Shown: positions 7,137-16,521 of the stretch, in pieces
Layout: each line of letters begins with the position of its first letter
Position numbering within the stretch: the stretch's first letter is position 1
Origin: Pseudomonadota bacterium
GTDB taxonomy: Bacteria; Desulfobacterota; Desulfobulbia; Desulfobulbales; JAHJIY01
Length of the DNA: 47,547 nt
Assembly: GCA_018823175.1 (NCBI GenBank)
Contig: JAHJIY010000054.1
Coordinates: 1-47,547 of the forward strand
Reading direction: 5' to 3'
The notes under the pieces: model-generated
Told to the model about the DNA's origin: nothing
Seen by the model: the letters and a program-made list of their open reading frames with translations, nothing else
Databases searched by the model: none
Position numbers and translations under genes: made by a program

Positions 7137-9593
7137 ATGGCTGACCCCTTATTATACCTGGAAGTGGCGGTGGCGGCCCCCATTACCAAAACCCTGACCT
7201 ATCTACCCCCGGCAAACTGCGGGATTGAACTGTTGCCGGGCATGCGGTTACTCGTCCCTCTAGGCGGCCGGCAGGTGACCGGCTACCTCCTTGCCTTCCT
7301 GGACAAACCCGAGACCAAACCGGCCCGGATCAAACGGGCGACCGATATCCTGGACCAGACCCCTTTTTTCCCGGCTGAGATGGTCCCCTTTTATCGGTGG
7401 ATTGCCGATTATTATCATTATCCGATCGGCGAGGTAATCCGCGGGGCGCTGCCCGGTGGCCTGACCCAGCAGAGCGGACGGCTGCTGGTCCTCACCGAAA
7501 AAGGCAAATCAACCTTAAGCCGCATCGACCCGGAAAATCATCCGGTCTGGCTGGAAAAACTGCTGAGCACTGGCACGATACCCGGCGGCGCTACCCGCAA
7601 AATCTGGCGAAAGCCCAAGGAACAACGTCTACTCAAAGAATGGCAGGACCAGGGGTTAGTCGAAATTCAAGAGACCATCACCAGTGATTCGGTTGGGATT
7701 AAAACCGAGACCTGCGTCACCTTGACCGACTCAGCCGAAGAAAAATCCCGAAGCAAACTGAAATTATCGGAACAAAAGACCCTGGATCTTATCCTGGAGC
7801 TGGCCGCCCAAAACGCCGGGCCAATACCACGCCGGGACCTGACCCGGATCTACAGCGGCGCCCGCCAGGCCTTAAAATCCCTGGCCGCAAAAGGACTGGT
7901 CACCCTGATTGAACAGGCCATTTACCGGGACCCTTTTGACGAAGCGCCAACCAGGGTCCCGGAACCCCTACAATTGACCGGAGAACAGGAAAAAGCACTG
8001 GCCGAAATAATCCCGGCCATTGAACAAAACAAATTTACCCCTTTTCTCCTGCACGGGGTAACCGGTAGCGGCAAGACCGAGATTTACGCCCAGGCCACCA
8101 GCACCGCCCTCCAGGAAGGCGGCAGCGTGCTGATCATGGTGCCGGAAATCGCCCTGGCCACCCATCTGGAAGGATATTTTTTCTCGCGCTTCGGCGACCA
8201 GGTTGCCCTGCTGCACAGCGGCCTTTCCAAAGGGGAAAGATACGACCAGTGGCTCCGGATGATGCGGGGCGAGGCTAAAGTCGCGATCGGTGCCCGCTCG
8301 GCGGTTTTCGCGCCACTGAAAAATATCAGGCTGATCATTGTCGATGAGGAACACGACGGCGCTTACAAACAGGAAGACGGTCTGCGCTATCAGGGCCGCG
8401 ATCTGGCAGTTCTCCGGGCCAGCCTGGAAGAGGCCCCGGTGATTCTTGGTTCAGCCACCCCCTCGGTGATCAGTTTTCAGCACGCAATGAGCGGCAAATA
8501 CCATCTACTCAACCTTAAGAAACGAATTGAAGAACGGCCGATGCCTGAGGTCAAGGTCATCGACCTGAAAGGAATAGCCACGGTATCCGGGCGGCCGCCC
8601 TTATTTTCCCCGGAGCTGATCAACGCGCTCAAAGAAAATCTGGCCAACGGGGAACAGAGCCTTATTTTTCTCAACCGCCGGGGATACGCCAGTCTGATGC
8701 TCTGTCAGGATTGCGGCCAGCCGGTCCAGTGCCGGGACTGCCAGGTCAGCCTTACCCTGCATCAGGGCCGCCAGGAGTTAATCTGCCATTATTGCGGCTA
8801 CACGATTAAAAGCGCCACCGTCTGCAGCGGCTGCAATTCTTTTCGACTCATTCCGATCGGCTTCGGCACCGAACGACTGGAAGCAGAACTTGTCCATCTT
8901 TTCCCCAAGGCCAGGATAGCTCGCCTCGACCGCGACACCACAACCAACCGGCGAAATTTTATCAGCATCTTAAAGGCCGTCCACCAACAGGAGGTCGATA
9001 TTCTGATCGGCACCCAGATCATCACCAAGGGCCATCATTTCCCCAATGTCACCCTGGTCGGGATTGTCTGGGCCGATGCCGGACTTGGATTGCCGGACTA
9101 CAAGTCAGGGGAACGTACTTTTCAACTCTTATGCCAGGCAACCGGTCGGGCCGGGCGCGGCGAAAAACCGGGCCGAGTGATCCTCCAAACCCACCACCCC
9201 AGTCATCATAGTATAATCACCGCCCAGGCCCACGACTACCGGGCCCTTTTTGACCGGGAACTGACGCTCAGGGAAAAACTAAATTACCCGCCTTTCTCCC
9301 GGCTGGTAAATTTAAGAATCGAAGGAGACCAGGAAAACACGGTGAAGAATTTTGCCCTTACCCTAAGTCAGATCGCCAAGAAAAAAAGCGGCAAATTCAC
9401 TACCGTGCTGGGCCCAGCCCCGGCGCCGCTGGCCAGACTACGCGGCCAGCATCGCTGGCAGCTCCTGTTGAAAGGAAACAACATTTCCGAACTGCGGGCC
9501 CTTACCCTCTATCTCATGCAAAACCCGCCGGTCAAGGCCGGAAGCGGTCAGGTGAAATTGTCGGTGGACGTTGATCCGGAAAATATGTTATAA
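7137..9593 (+). CDS. priA: Primosomal protein N' (PriA replication-restart helicase)
   Basis: PriA reloads the replisome at collapsed forks as a 3'-5' superfamily 2 helicase. The N-terminal 3'-DNA-binding domain is followed by Walker A (GVTGSGKTEIY, about residue 308) and a DEEH box (about 402). Next comes a paired zinc-binding segment from about residue 522 (CQDC, CRDC, CHYCG, CSGC), then helicase motifs V-VI (GTQIITKGHHFPNVTLVG; QATGRAGR). At 818 residues it is longer than E. coli PriA (732), mostly through extra sequence before the helicase core. It lies between galU and def, as part of a housekeeping run. Confidence 0.96.
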   Translation: MADPLLYLEVAVAAPITKTLTYLPPANCGIELLPGMRLLVPLGGRQVTGYLLAFLDKPETKPARIKRATDILDQTPFFPAEMVPFYRWIADYYHYPIGEVIRGALPGGLTQQSGRLLVLTEKGKSTLSRIDPENHPVWLEKLLSTGTIPGGATRKIWRKPKEQRLLKEWQDQGLVEIQETITSDSVGIKTETCVTLTDSAEEKSRSKLKLSEQKTLDLILELAAQNAGPIPRRDLTRIYSGARQALKSLAAKGLVTLIEQAIYRDPFDEAPTRVPEPLQLTGEQEKALAEIIPAIEQNKFTPFLLHGVTGSGKTEIYAQATSTALQEGGSVLIMVPEIALATHLEGYFFSRFGDQVALLHSGLSKGERYDQWLRMMRGEAKVAIGARSAVFAPLKNIRLIIVDEEHDGAYKQEDGLRYQGRDLAVLRASLEEAPVILGSATPSVISFQHAMSGKYHLLNLKKRIEERPMPEVKVIDLKGIATVSGRPPLFSPELINALKENLANGEQSLIFLNRRGYASLMLCQDCGQPVQCRDCQVSLTLHQGRQELICHYCGYTIKSATVCSGCNSFRLIPIGFGTERLEAELVHLFPKARIARLDRDTTTNRRNFISILKAVHQQEVDILIGTQIITKGHHFPNVTLVGIVWADAGLGLPDYKSGERTFQLLCQATGRAGRGEKPGRVILQTHHPSHHSIITAQAHDYRALFDRELTLREKLNYPPFSRLVNLRIEGDQENTVKNFALTLSQIAKKKSGKFTTVLGPAPAPLARLRGQHRWQLLLKGNNISELRALTLYLMQNPPVKAGSGQVKLSVDVDPENML

Positions 9594-9684
9594 AATTTAA
9601 CTTTAACAGGCAGTTAACCGATTTCATAGGTGTTTCAAACTAATCACAAAGGCGATAATTTTTAATTTTTCCAGGGACACGATC

Positions 9685-10200
9685 ATGGCCATACAACCGA
9701 TAGTTACCTTCCCCCAACCGGTCCTGCGGGACAAAGCCAAAAAAGTAACCAAATTTGACGATGAGTTAAAAAACCTGATCAACGATATGGCGGCAACCAT
9801 GTACGATGCCCCCGGCGTCGGTCTCGCCGCCCCCCAGATCGGGGTCTCCCTGCAACTGACGGTCATTGATACCAGCCGAAATAAAGAGGAAAGAAATTTT
9901 CTCGTCCTGGCCAATCCCATAATCGTAAAAGGCGAAGGAGAGCAGGTTGATGAAGAAGGCTGCCTGAGCGTCAGGGAATATGCGGCCAATGTCAAACGCT
10001 ATGAAAAAATATGGGTCGAGGCCCAGGACATCAACGGCGAACCCTTAAAATTTGAAGCAGAAGGGTTTTTTGCCAGGGTCGTCCAGCATGAACTGGACCA
10101 TTTAAACGGCACCTTATTTATCGATCATCTCAGCTCTTTAAAGAGAACCCTTTACAAAAAGAAACTTAAAAAAATCCTCCTGGAAGATGAGCAGGAATAA
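9685..10200 (+). CDS. def: Peptide deformylase
   Basis: Def removes the N-formyl group from new proteins using a catalytic metal. All three motifs are present: GVGLAAPQIG (about 44-53), EEGCLS (about 90-95, metal Cys) and QHELDH (about 134-139, two metal His and catalytic Glu). The 171 residues match the family length. It is 17 bases upstream of fmt, the enzyme adding the formyl group that Def removes, a common pairing. Confidence 0.97.
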   Translation: MAIQPIVTFPQPVLRDKAKKVTKFDDELKNLINDMAATMYDAPGVGLAAPQIGVSLQLTVIDTSRNKEERNFLVLANPIIVKGEGEQVDEEGCLSVREYAANVKRYEKIWVEAQDINGEPLKFEAEGFFARVVQHELDHLNGTLFIDHLSSLKRTLYKKKLKKILLEDEQE

Positions 10201-10217
10201 TCCTCAGCGCCATAAAA

Positions 10218-11162
10218 ATGACAAAAAATCCTTTCCGCATCATCTTCATGGGCACCCCGGAATTCGCGGTCCCTTCCCTGCAGGCCCTGATTAACCACGG
10301 AGAAGAAGTGGTGGCGGTAGTCACCCAACCGGACCGACCCAAAGGTCGGGGTCGCAAGCTTACGCCGCCACCGGTCAAAGAGATCGCCGAGACCGCCGGC
10401 ATCCCGGTGCTACAGCCAACCAAGATCCGAACCCCTGAATTCCTGGCGGAAATTGCCGCGTTTAAACCCGATATTATTGCGGTCACCGCCTATGGCCGGA
10501 TCCTGCCCGGGCCCCTGCTTGACCTGCCGCCCCACGGCACCATCAACGTCCACGGCTCCATCCTGCCCAAATACCGGGGGGCAGCGCCGATTCAATGGGC
10601 GGTGCTCAACGGCGAGGTTGAAACCGGTGTAACCATCATGCAAATGGACGAAGGCCTTGATACCGGCGACATTCTGCTACCGGGAACCTTACCGATCGGC
10701 GCTGATGACACCGCCGGCAGCATGGCCGAAAAACTAGCTGTTTTAGGCGGCAATCTGCTGACTGAGGCCCTGGACCTAATCCGGGCCGGCAATCTGTCGC
10801 CGCAAAAACAAGACAATTCACAGGCCTCCCTGGCCCCCCTGCTCACCAAGGAACAAGGTCTGATCAACTGGCAAAAACCAGCATTTGCAATCAGCTGTCT
10901 GCTCCGCGGGCTTGACCCATGGCCCATGGCCTACACCACCATGGGAGATAAATGGCTGCGCCTCTTTCGGCCGACGGTAATTGAACACCCGGTATCTGAA
11001 GAGCCCGGCACCCTGTGCCGGGCGGACCAAGACGGACTACTGATCGCCACCGGCCAAAATTATCTGCTGGTCCGGGAGATCCAAAGACAAGACGGCCGCC
11101 GGATGGCGGTCGAAGACTTCCTGCGTGGCCACCCCCTGATTAAAGGCACCAGGTTCGGGTGA
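10218..11162 (+). CDS. fmt: Methionyl-tRNA formyltransferase
   Basis: Fmt formylates initiator Met-tRNA with 10-formyl-THF. The N-terminal formyltransferase domain begins IIFMGTPEFAVPSL and carries the catalytic region NVHGSILPKYRGAAPIQWA (near residues 110-128) with the THF-binding DTGDI segment. The C-terminal OB-like tRNA-binding domain follows (WLRLFRP, DGLLIATG). Length 314 is normal. It follows def and its stop overlaps the next gene, so the two are probably translationally coupled. Confidence 0.97.
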   Translation: MTKNPFRIIFMGTPEFAVPSLQALINHGEEVVAVVTQPDRPKGRGRKLTPPPVKEIAETAGIPVLQPTKIRTPEFLAEIAAFKPDIIAVTAYGRILPGPLLDLPPHGTINVHGSILPKYRGAAPIQWAVLNGEVETGVTIMQMDEGLDTGDILLPGTLPIGADDTAGSMAEKLAVLGGNLLTEALDLIRAGNLSPQKQDNSQASLAPLLTKEQGLINWQKPAFAISCLLRGLDPWPMAYTTMGDKWLRLFRPTVIEHPVSEEPGTLCRADQDGLLIATGQNYLLVREIQRQDGRRMAVEDFLRGHPLIKGTRFG

Positions 11163-11932
11163 TGGACCGACTTCTTAAACACAAACTTTTCTGGCTGATC
11201 CTCCTTCTCCTCGCAATATCAGGTGTTCTGCTCTATCTTTTCCGCAGCGGAAACCTCCTCGCCCAAACCATTCTGCACTTGCAGGAGTCTCTGAAACAGG
11301 GCGAATTAATCAGAGAACACATTCTGGCTTATGGGCCGCTAGCCCCGATCATCTTTATTGTCCTGCAGGTTCTGCAGGTAATTCTGGCCCCAATCCCCGG
11401 CGAGGCCAGCGGCATTCTGGGAGGATATATCTTCGGGACCTGGCCGGGATTTCTCTATTCATCGCTGGGACTGACCATCGGCTCATGGCTCGCCTTCGTT
11501 GCCAGCCGGTTGTTTGGCGATATATTTCTAGCCAGATTTAAAAACACCCGGGTATTTAATTCCTTCAACCATTTGGTCTGCCGGGGCGACTTCGTAATCC
11601 CTTTCATCCTTTTTATTCTCCCCGGTTTTCCCAAGGATTCCCTCTCATACCTCCTGGGCTTAAGCATCATGCCTCTGCCGGTATTTATCTTTATCACCGC
11701 AGTCGGGCGGATGCCCGGCACCCTGATCCTGTCATTGCAGGGGGCGGAGGTCTTTGCCGGCAATTATTTACGCCTGCTCTTGCTGCTTTTTATCTCGATC
11801 TCGATAAGCGTGCCCTGCTACCTCTGGCGCCAAAAAATATTGCGCTGGCTGACCCGACGGAATAATAAAATTATTCACTCTGAAAAAAATAAACCAGCGG
11901 AGAATGATCTTTGCGAGCGAGAAAATGACTGA
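11162..11932 (+). CDS. TVP38/TMEM64 (DedA/VTT-like) membrane protein
   Basis: This 256-residue inner-membrane protein begins with a membrane helix (LFWLILLLLAISGVLLYLF). It contains the VTT-family core: a re-entrant segment VILAPIPGEASGILGGYIFGTWPG and a later FILFILPGFPKDSLSYLLGL, whose F/LPGxPxD pattern is typical. A second helix pair and a basic C-terminal tail follow. The family is linked to lipid scrambling or ion-coupled transport, but the substrate here cannot be told. The ATG overlaps the fmt stop (TGATG); a GTG one codon upstream is also possible. Confidence 0.85.
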   Translation: MDRLLKHKLFWLILLLLAISGVLLYLFRSGNLLAQTILHLQESLKQGELIREHILAYGPLAPIIFIVLQVLQVILAPIPGEASGILGGYIFGTWPGFLYSSLGLTIGSWLAFVASRLFGDIFLARFKNTRVFNSFNHLVCRGDFVIPFILFILPGFPKDSLSYLLGLSIMPLPVFIFITAVGRMPGTLILSLQGAEVFAGNYLRLLLLLFISISISVPCYLWRQKILRWLTRRNNKIIHSEKNKPAENDLCEREND

Positions 11933-13112
11933 AAATCAAATCGTAGCCTATATTGACTGTTTTTCCGGAGTAAGCGGCGATATGTTTCTGGGCGCCTTAC
12001 TTGCCGCCGGCCTGCCGGAAGAACTCCTGCGCCAGGAACTAAGCAAACTGCACCATGACAACTTCAAACTCGATATCAAGAGAGCTGATGCAACTTTAAG
12101 CGCAATCCAGGTTTCAGTCATTCCGCACGAACACCAGCCCCACCGGAACTGGGCAGACATCCGCGCCCTGCTTAAGCAGAGTAGTCTGCCGGATAAAGTA
12201 AAAGATATCGCCCTTAGAATATTTACAACCCTGGCCGAGGCCGAGGCCAAAGTCCACGGCTGTGAGGTCGAGGAAGTGCATTTCCATGAAGTTGGCGCAA
12301 TTGACGCAATCGTTGACATTACCGGCTGCGCGATCGGACTTGATTATTTCAAGATTAAGCGGCTGATTTGTTCACCGCTGCCCATGCCCCGCGGCTGGAT
12401 AAATTGCGTCCACGGCCTGCTGCCACTACCGGCGCCGGCGGTATGTGAAATTTTAAAAGACGCGCCGGTTTACGGGGTAGATCTTGCACAGGAACTGGTC
12501 ACCCCCACCGGCGCCGCCATCGTCAAAACCATGAGCGACAAATTCGGTCACCTGCCGCCGATGACCATCAGACAGACGGGTTACGGGGCCGGCAGCCGCA
12601 AACTTGCCAACGGCCAGGCCAACCTGTTGCGGATCATCATCGGCCAGGCCAGAACTTTCTCCGAGGCCCAGGAAGTTGAAGTCATCGAAACCAATCTTGA
12701 CGACTGGTCACCGGAAGGGTTTCCCTTTCTATGCGAAAGATTATTTGACCTCGGGGCCCTTGACGTTTCAATGTCCTCGATCCAGATGAAAAAGGGCCGG
12801 CCCGGCTTTCGCCTGCAGGTAATCGGCAAACCGGAAGATGGTTGGGAGTTGAAAAAATATATCATGTCTGAGACCACGGCCATCGGTCTGCGATTTCGTC
12901 TGGAAAACCGCTTGACCCTGCCGAGAAAATCCGGCACGGTAGAAACCCGTTGGGGAAACGTTCGGGTAAAAATGATCGAATCGCCAACCAGCACCGTGAT
13001 CCGCCCGGAATATGAAGACTGCCGCCGAGTCGCAATCGAACAGCACGTCCCTTTATCAGAGGTCTACCTGGAAGTCGGCTGCTGCTCGCCAGACGATTTT
13101 CTTGAGGAATAA
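11925..13112 (+). CDS. larC: Nickel insertion protein LarC (NPN cofactor nickel chelatase)
   Basis: LarC inserts nickel into pyridinium-3,5-bisthiocarboxylate mononucleotide to make the nickel-pincer cofactor of lactate racemase-type enzymes. The family opening YIDCFSGVSGDMFLGALL is at residues 8-25, followed by VHFHEVGAIDAIVDITG and the C-terminal ETNLDDWSPE and MKKGRPGF segments. In many bacteria LarC is made by programmed frameshift; here it is one continuous 395-residue frame. The start at 11925 overlaps the upstream gene by 8 bases; an ATG at 11904 behind GGAG is also in frame. larA, larB and larE are not in the window. Confidence 0.9.
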   Translation: MTENQIVAYIDCFSGVSGDMFLGALLAAGLPEELLRQELSKLHHDNFKLDIKRADATLSAIQVSVIPHEHQPHRNWADIRALLKQSSLPDKVKDIALRIFTTLAEAEAKVHGCEVEEVHFHEVGAIDAIVDITGCAIGLDYFKIKRLICSPLPMPRGWINCVHGLLPLPAPAVCEILKDAPVYGVDLAQELVTPTGAAIVKTMSDKFGHLPPMTIRQTGYGAGSRKLANGQANLLRIIIGQARTFSEAQEVEVIETNLDDWSPEGFPFLCERLFDLGALDVSMSSIQMKKGRPGFRLQVIGKPEDGWELKKYIMSETTAIGLRFRLENRLTLPRKSGTVETRWGNVRVKMIESPTSTVIRPEYEDCRRVAIEQHVPLSEVYLEVGCCSPDDFLEE

Positions 13113-13113
13113 T

Positions 13114-13566
13114 ATGGACAAAATAATCATGGCCATCGCCACCGGCCTGGGCCTGGGTTATGCGCCCAAGGCCCCCGGCACCTTCGGCACCCTACTGGCC
13201 CTGCCCCTGCACTTTCTGCTGATTAAACTTTCACTGCCCTATTATAGCGCGGCGCTGACGGCGATCTTTTTGCTGGCGGTATTCACCGCCGGCTCAGCTG
13301 AAAAAATCCTTGACTACAGCGACCCCGGGGCGGTGGTGATCGACGAGATTATCGGCATGCTGATCACCCTGATCGGCGCCCCGACCAACCTCCTGGTCTG
13401 GATTATCGGTTTTGCACTCTTTCGTTTTTTTGATATTCTCAAACCGTTTCCGATCAACTTTATCGACCAACGACTGCACGGCGGTCTGGGCATTGTTCTT
13501 GACGATATAATGGCCGGGATCTACAGTCTGATCTGCCTGCAGCTCATCTGCTATCTCTGGTTCTGA
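13114..13566 (+). CDS. pgpA: Phosphatidylglycerophosphatase A
   Basis: PgpA dephosphorylates phosphatidylglycerol phosphate, completing phosphatidylglycerol synthesis in the inner membrane. Family hallmarks: GLGLGYAPKAPGTFGTLLALP near the N-terminus, the acidic DPGAVVIDEIIGMLITL, and FRFFDILKPFPI with the terminal DDIMAGIY. Length 150 is typical. The ATG at 13114 is chosen because GAGGA lies 9 bases upstream and because it aligns with family starts; the frame is open further upstream inside larC. It follows larC by one base. Confidence 0.95.
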   Translation: MDKIIMAIATGLGLGYAPKAPGTFGTLLALPLHFLLIKLSLPYYSAALTAIFLLAVFTAGSAEKILDYSDPGAVVIDEIIGMLITLIGAPTNLLVWIIGFALFRFFDILKPFPINFIDQRLHGGLGIVLDDIMAGIYSLICLQLICYLWF

Positions 13567-13664
13567 CAATAAAATGTAAACAAACGCTATTTTTCCTGAC
13601 CACCCCGTCAATTTAGTATATATTCTAGATATCATCCCAAAAAGAATACGAGGAGACCTCTAAA

Positions 13665-14108
13665 ATGCTGGAAAACCCCCCAGCCGGAATGCCCCGGATC
13701 ACCCCATATATTTATTATTCCGATATGGTCAAAGCGATTGCCTGGCTGACTAAGGCCTTTGGCTTTAGAAAAAAACTGATTCTCCCGATTCCCGGCGGCA
13801 AAGCGATGCATGCCGAAATGGAAATAAAAAACGGAGTCATCATGCTGGGGCCAAACGACATGGACAACAACAACTTAAGTCCCGGCGTGCTCAAGGGCAG
13901 AAGCCAGAGCCTTTATGTCTATATCGATGATATCTACGGCCACTTTAAAAATGCCAAAGCAGCAGGGGCAAAAATTATCGCCGAGCCATCCGACATGATA
14001 TGGGGAGACATGACCTATTCGGCATTTGACCTGGAGGACCATCTCTGGACCTTCGCCGAACACGTGCGAGACGTTGCCCCCGAAGATCTGATTCGTTTCA
14101 GAAAATGA
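13665..14108 (+). CDS. VOC-family (glyoxalase/PhnB-like) protein
   Basis: A 147-residue single-domain protein with the paired beta-alpha-beta-beta-beta arrangement of the vicinal oxygen chelate superfamily. It opens ITPYIYYSDMVKAIAWLTKAFGF, typical of the PhnB-like branch; HAEMEIKNGVIMLG and YVYIDDI follow, and it ends with FDLEDHLWTFAEH. The His and Glu residues at the expected metal positions appear present, but substrate is unpredictable in this family. AGGAGA upstream is a good ribosome binding site. The following gene starts one base after its stop. Confidence 0.85.
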   Translation: MLENPPAGMPRITPYIYYSDMVKAIAWLTKAFGFRKKLILPIPGGKAMHAEMEIKNGVIMLGPNDMDNNNLSPGVLKGRSQSLYVYIDDIYGHFKNAKAAGAKIIAEPSDMIWGDMTYSAFDLEDHLWTFAEHVRDVAPEDLIRFRK

Positions 14109-14109
14109 C

Positions 14110-14847
14110 GTGGATAATGGACTAATGCCGAATATCAAGATCGAATACAATTTCAGGCTGCCGGACAATACCGAAGAAGTCTTCAAGCTTGAACTTGACG
14201 ACCGGAGCCTGGAACTGATCAAAGATCATGGCCATGATCTCCCGGGATGGACCAATCTTGATTTTCACCAATGCACAAACTGCTCCTTAAACCTGGCCGA
14301 TTTTCCAATCTGCCCACTGGCCGCCAGCCTTTATACCCTGATCAAACCTTTCGACAATATCATCTCCTATGACCAGATTGAGCTGACCGTAATCACCGAC
14401 GAAAGACGGGTCTCCCAAACGACCACGGCCCAGAGGGGAATCAGCTCTCTGATGGGACTGCTCTTTGCCACCAGTCCCTGTCCGCACACCTATTTTTTCC
14501 GGCCGATGGCCCGCTTTCACCTGCCGCTGGCCAATGAAGAGGAAACCCTCTTTCGCGCCACCAGCATGTATCTGCTGGCCCAATATTTTCGCCAGAATGA
14601 CGGTTTTACCCCGGACCATGACTTTACCGGGCTGCAAAAAATATACAAAGAGATTGAGGTGGTAAATATTTCAATTGCCAAAAGATTAAGATTTGCCACC
14701 AGAACCGACTCTTCGCTCAACGCCATCACCCTGCTCGATATGTATGCCAAAGGTATTCCATACCTGATCAAGGACTCGCTTGAAGAAATTAGATATTTAT
14801 TCGCTCCCTACTTGCAAGATCATCTTGAGAAGACTAAAACCAGTTAA
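14110..14847 (+). CDS. Conserved-looking hypothetical protein with a Cys cluster
   Basis: This 245-residue soluble protein has no signal peptide. Residues 50-75 contain C-x2-C followed by I-C-P (HQCTNCSLNLADFPICPLA). Further on is SPCPHTYFFRP, then a helical C-terminal half. Four or five closely placed Cys and His suggest a bound metal, but this is inference. The frame opens with GTG one base after the VOC gene stop; an ATG at 14125 (MPNIKIEYNF) is an equally good start and would give 240 residues. I do not recognise the family. Confidence 0.65.
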   Translation: MDNGLMPNIKIEYNFRLPDNTEEVFKLELDDRSLELIKDHGHDLPGWTNLDFHQCTNCSLNLADFPICPLAASLYTLIKPFDNIISYDQIELTVITDERRVSQTTTAQRGISSLMGLLFATSPCPHTYFFRPMARFHLPLANEEETLFRATSMYLLAQYFRQNDGFTPDHDFTGLQKIYKEIEVVNISIAKRLRFATRTDSSLNAITLLDMYAKGIPYLIKDSLEEIRYLFAPYLQDHLEKTKTS

Positions 14848-14890
14848 TCTGAATACTTCAACAACTCTACCCTGCGATTAATCCGTAAAC

Positions 14891-16483
14891 ATGCCGGAAG
14901 CAAAAAGAAAACTAGGCAACTACATAATCATCGCCTTCGTCATTAATGTCTTTGCCATTATGAGTGTTGGCGGGGTCTGCATTATGATGGTCCGGGACAT
15001 GGTTCGTAACATCAACCTCCTGGAACAGGAAAGCATTGATGTCTCCAAGGCCGATGACATCAAAAACAAAATCCACAAGACCATCGATTCCATTAACCAG
15101 GCGGTCATCAAGGCCGACAAAGACTACCTGATTTACGCTTCCAACATCATCGAAGACGTCGAAAATGAGATGGCCATCTACCTGGCCAACAAGATGGTAA
15201 GCATGCCGGGACACGACCGGCAGGAAATAAAACTACTGCAGGAGATCCAGGCCAAACTGGGCAAAATAAAAAATCTAATACCACCGATCTACGAAAAATT
15301 TTCAACCTCGGGGTTGCTGAGCCAGACCGATTTACAAACACTGGAACGTTCCGGAATGACGGTCCAAAATCTGGCGGAAAAACTCAACCGCATCCATTTT
15401 GAGGATATTGCCAGCCGCGTGCAGGATTCCTACAGCAAAATGTATTTCATTCTATTCCTTTACCTGGTTTCTTCGGGCATCGGCATCCTGGCCTCATGCG
15501 TGGGATACATTGTCTTGACCAGAAACACGATTTCCCCGATCAAAAGTCTGGCCTCGGCCACCAAAAAAGTGGCGGCCGGCGACCTTTCAATCCGGGTTGA
15601 CACCCGATCGGAAACCGAAATCGGCGCCCTATACCGCTCCTTTAACGTGATGACGGAAAAACTCCAGAGCCACGAAAAAAGAAGAGATGAATTCAGCCGG
15701 GAACTGGAAAAACAGGTGGCGGAAAGAACCATGGAGTTAAGAGAAGCCAATAACTCCCTGCGCCATGCCCAGGACGAACTGGTCAGATTGGAAAAAATTG
15801 CCATCATGGGCCAAATGGCAGCCACAGTCAATCACGAGATCAAAACACCACTCAACTCCCTTTATCTCAATCTCCAGCTCCTGACCAGACAGATCAATAA
15901 ATGCGAGAATGAAGACCCTGCGGTCAAGGAAAAAATGCTTAAAGTTACTTCCATTATCGACGGCGAGATCATCCGGATCAGCGAGATATTGGAGGAATTC
16001 GTCAAATACGCCCGGTTTGCCCCGCCGGAGTTGAAAGAAAAGGATTTAAACAATATTATCAATAAAATCGCGGAGATGCTTACTCAAAGCGCCAGAGAGG
16101 CACGGGTCGAAATAAAACTTACTTTAGCCGAGGACCTTGGGCCAGTCATGCTTGACGAGAAGAAGATAACCCAGGCCGTGCTTAATTTATGCGTCAACGC
16201 CATTCATGCCATGCCCAATGGCGGCATCCTGGTAATCGACACGGCAAAACTTGAGCACAACATTACGATCACCATAACCGACAACGGCACCGGCATCGCC
16301 GAAGAGGACCAGAAAAGAATATTTGAACCTTTCTTCACCAAGAAGGAAAAAGGCATGGGCTTCGGACTGGCGATCGTCCAGCGGATCATCGAGGACCATC
16401 ACGGCTGGATAACCTGCTCAAGCGAAGAAGGCGAGTACACAATTTTTGAAATTGTTCTACCCACCACCGCTGCGGCAAACTGA
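14891..16483 (+). CDS. Membrane sensor histidine kinase
   Basis: 530 residues. TM1 is about 11-34, a helical periplasmic sensing region about 35-188 (four-helix-bundle-like), TM2 about 190-210, and HAMP about 212-264. A coiled coil leads to a HisKA domain with phospho-acceptor His315 in VNHEIKTPLNS. The ATPase follows with an N box (LNLCVNAIHAMPNGG), G1 (DNGTGI), F (FEPFFTKKEKG) and G2 (GMGFGLAIV). The NtrB-like catalytic core and the sigma-54 response regulator 38 bases downstream make these a cognate pair. The signal is unknown. Confidence 0.93.
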   Translation: MPEAKRKLGNYIIIAFVINVFAIMSVGGVCIMMVRDMVRNINLLEQESIDVSKADDIKNKIHKTIDSINQAVIKADKDYLIYASNIIEDVENEMAIYLANKMVSMPGHDRQEIKLLQEIQAKLGKIKNLIPPIYEKFSTSGLLSQTDLQTLERSGMTVQNLAEKLNRIHFEDIASRVQDSYSKMYFILFLYLVSSGIGILASCVGYIVLTRNTISPIKSLASATKKVAAGDLSIRVDTRSETEIGALYRSFNVMTEKLQSHEKRRDEFSRELEKQVAERTMELREANNSLRHAQDELVRLEKIAIMGQMAATVNHEIKTPLNSLYLNLQLLTRQINKCENEDPAVKEKMLKVTSIIDGEIIRISEILEEFVKYARFAPPELKEKDLNNIINKIAEMLTQSAREARVEIKLTLAEDLGPVMLDEKKITQAVLNLCVNAIHAMPNGGILVIDTAKLEHNITITITDNGTGIAEEDQKRIFEPFFTKKEKGMGFGLAIVQRIIEDHHGWITCSSEEGEYTIFEIVLPTTAAAN

Positions 16484-16521
16484 CCATAAATATCAGGCAG
16501 AAAAAGACAACAGATAAAAAC

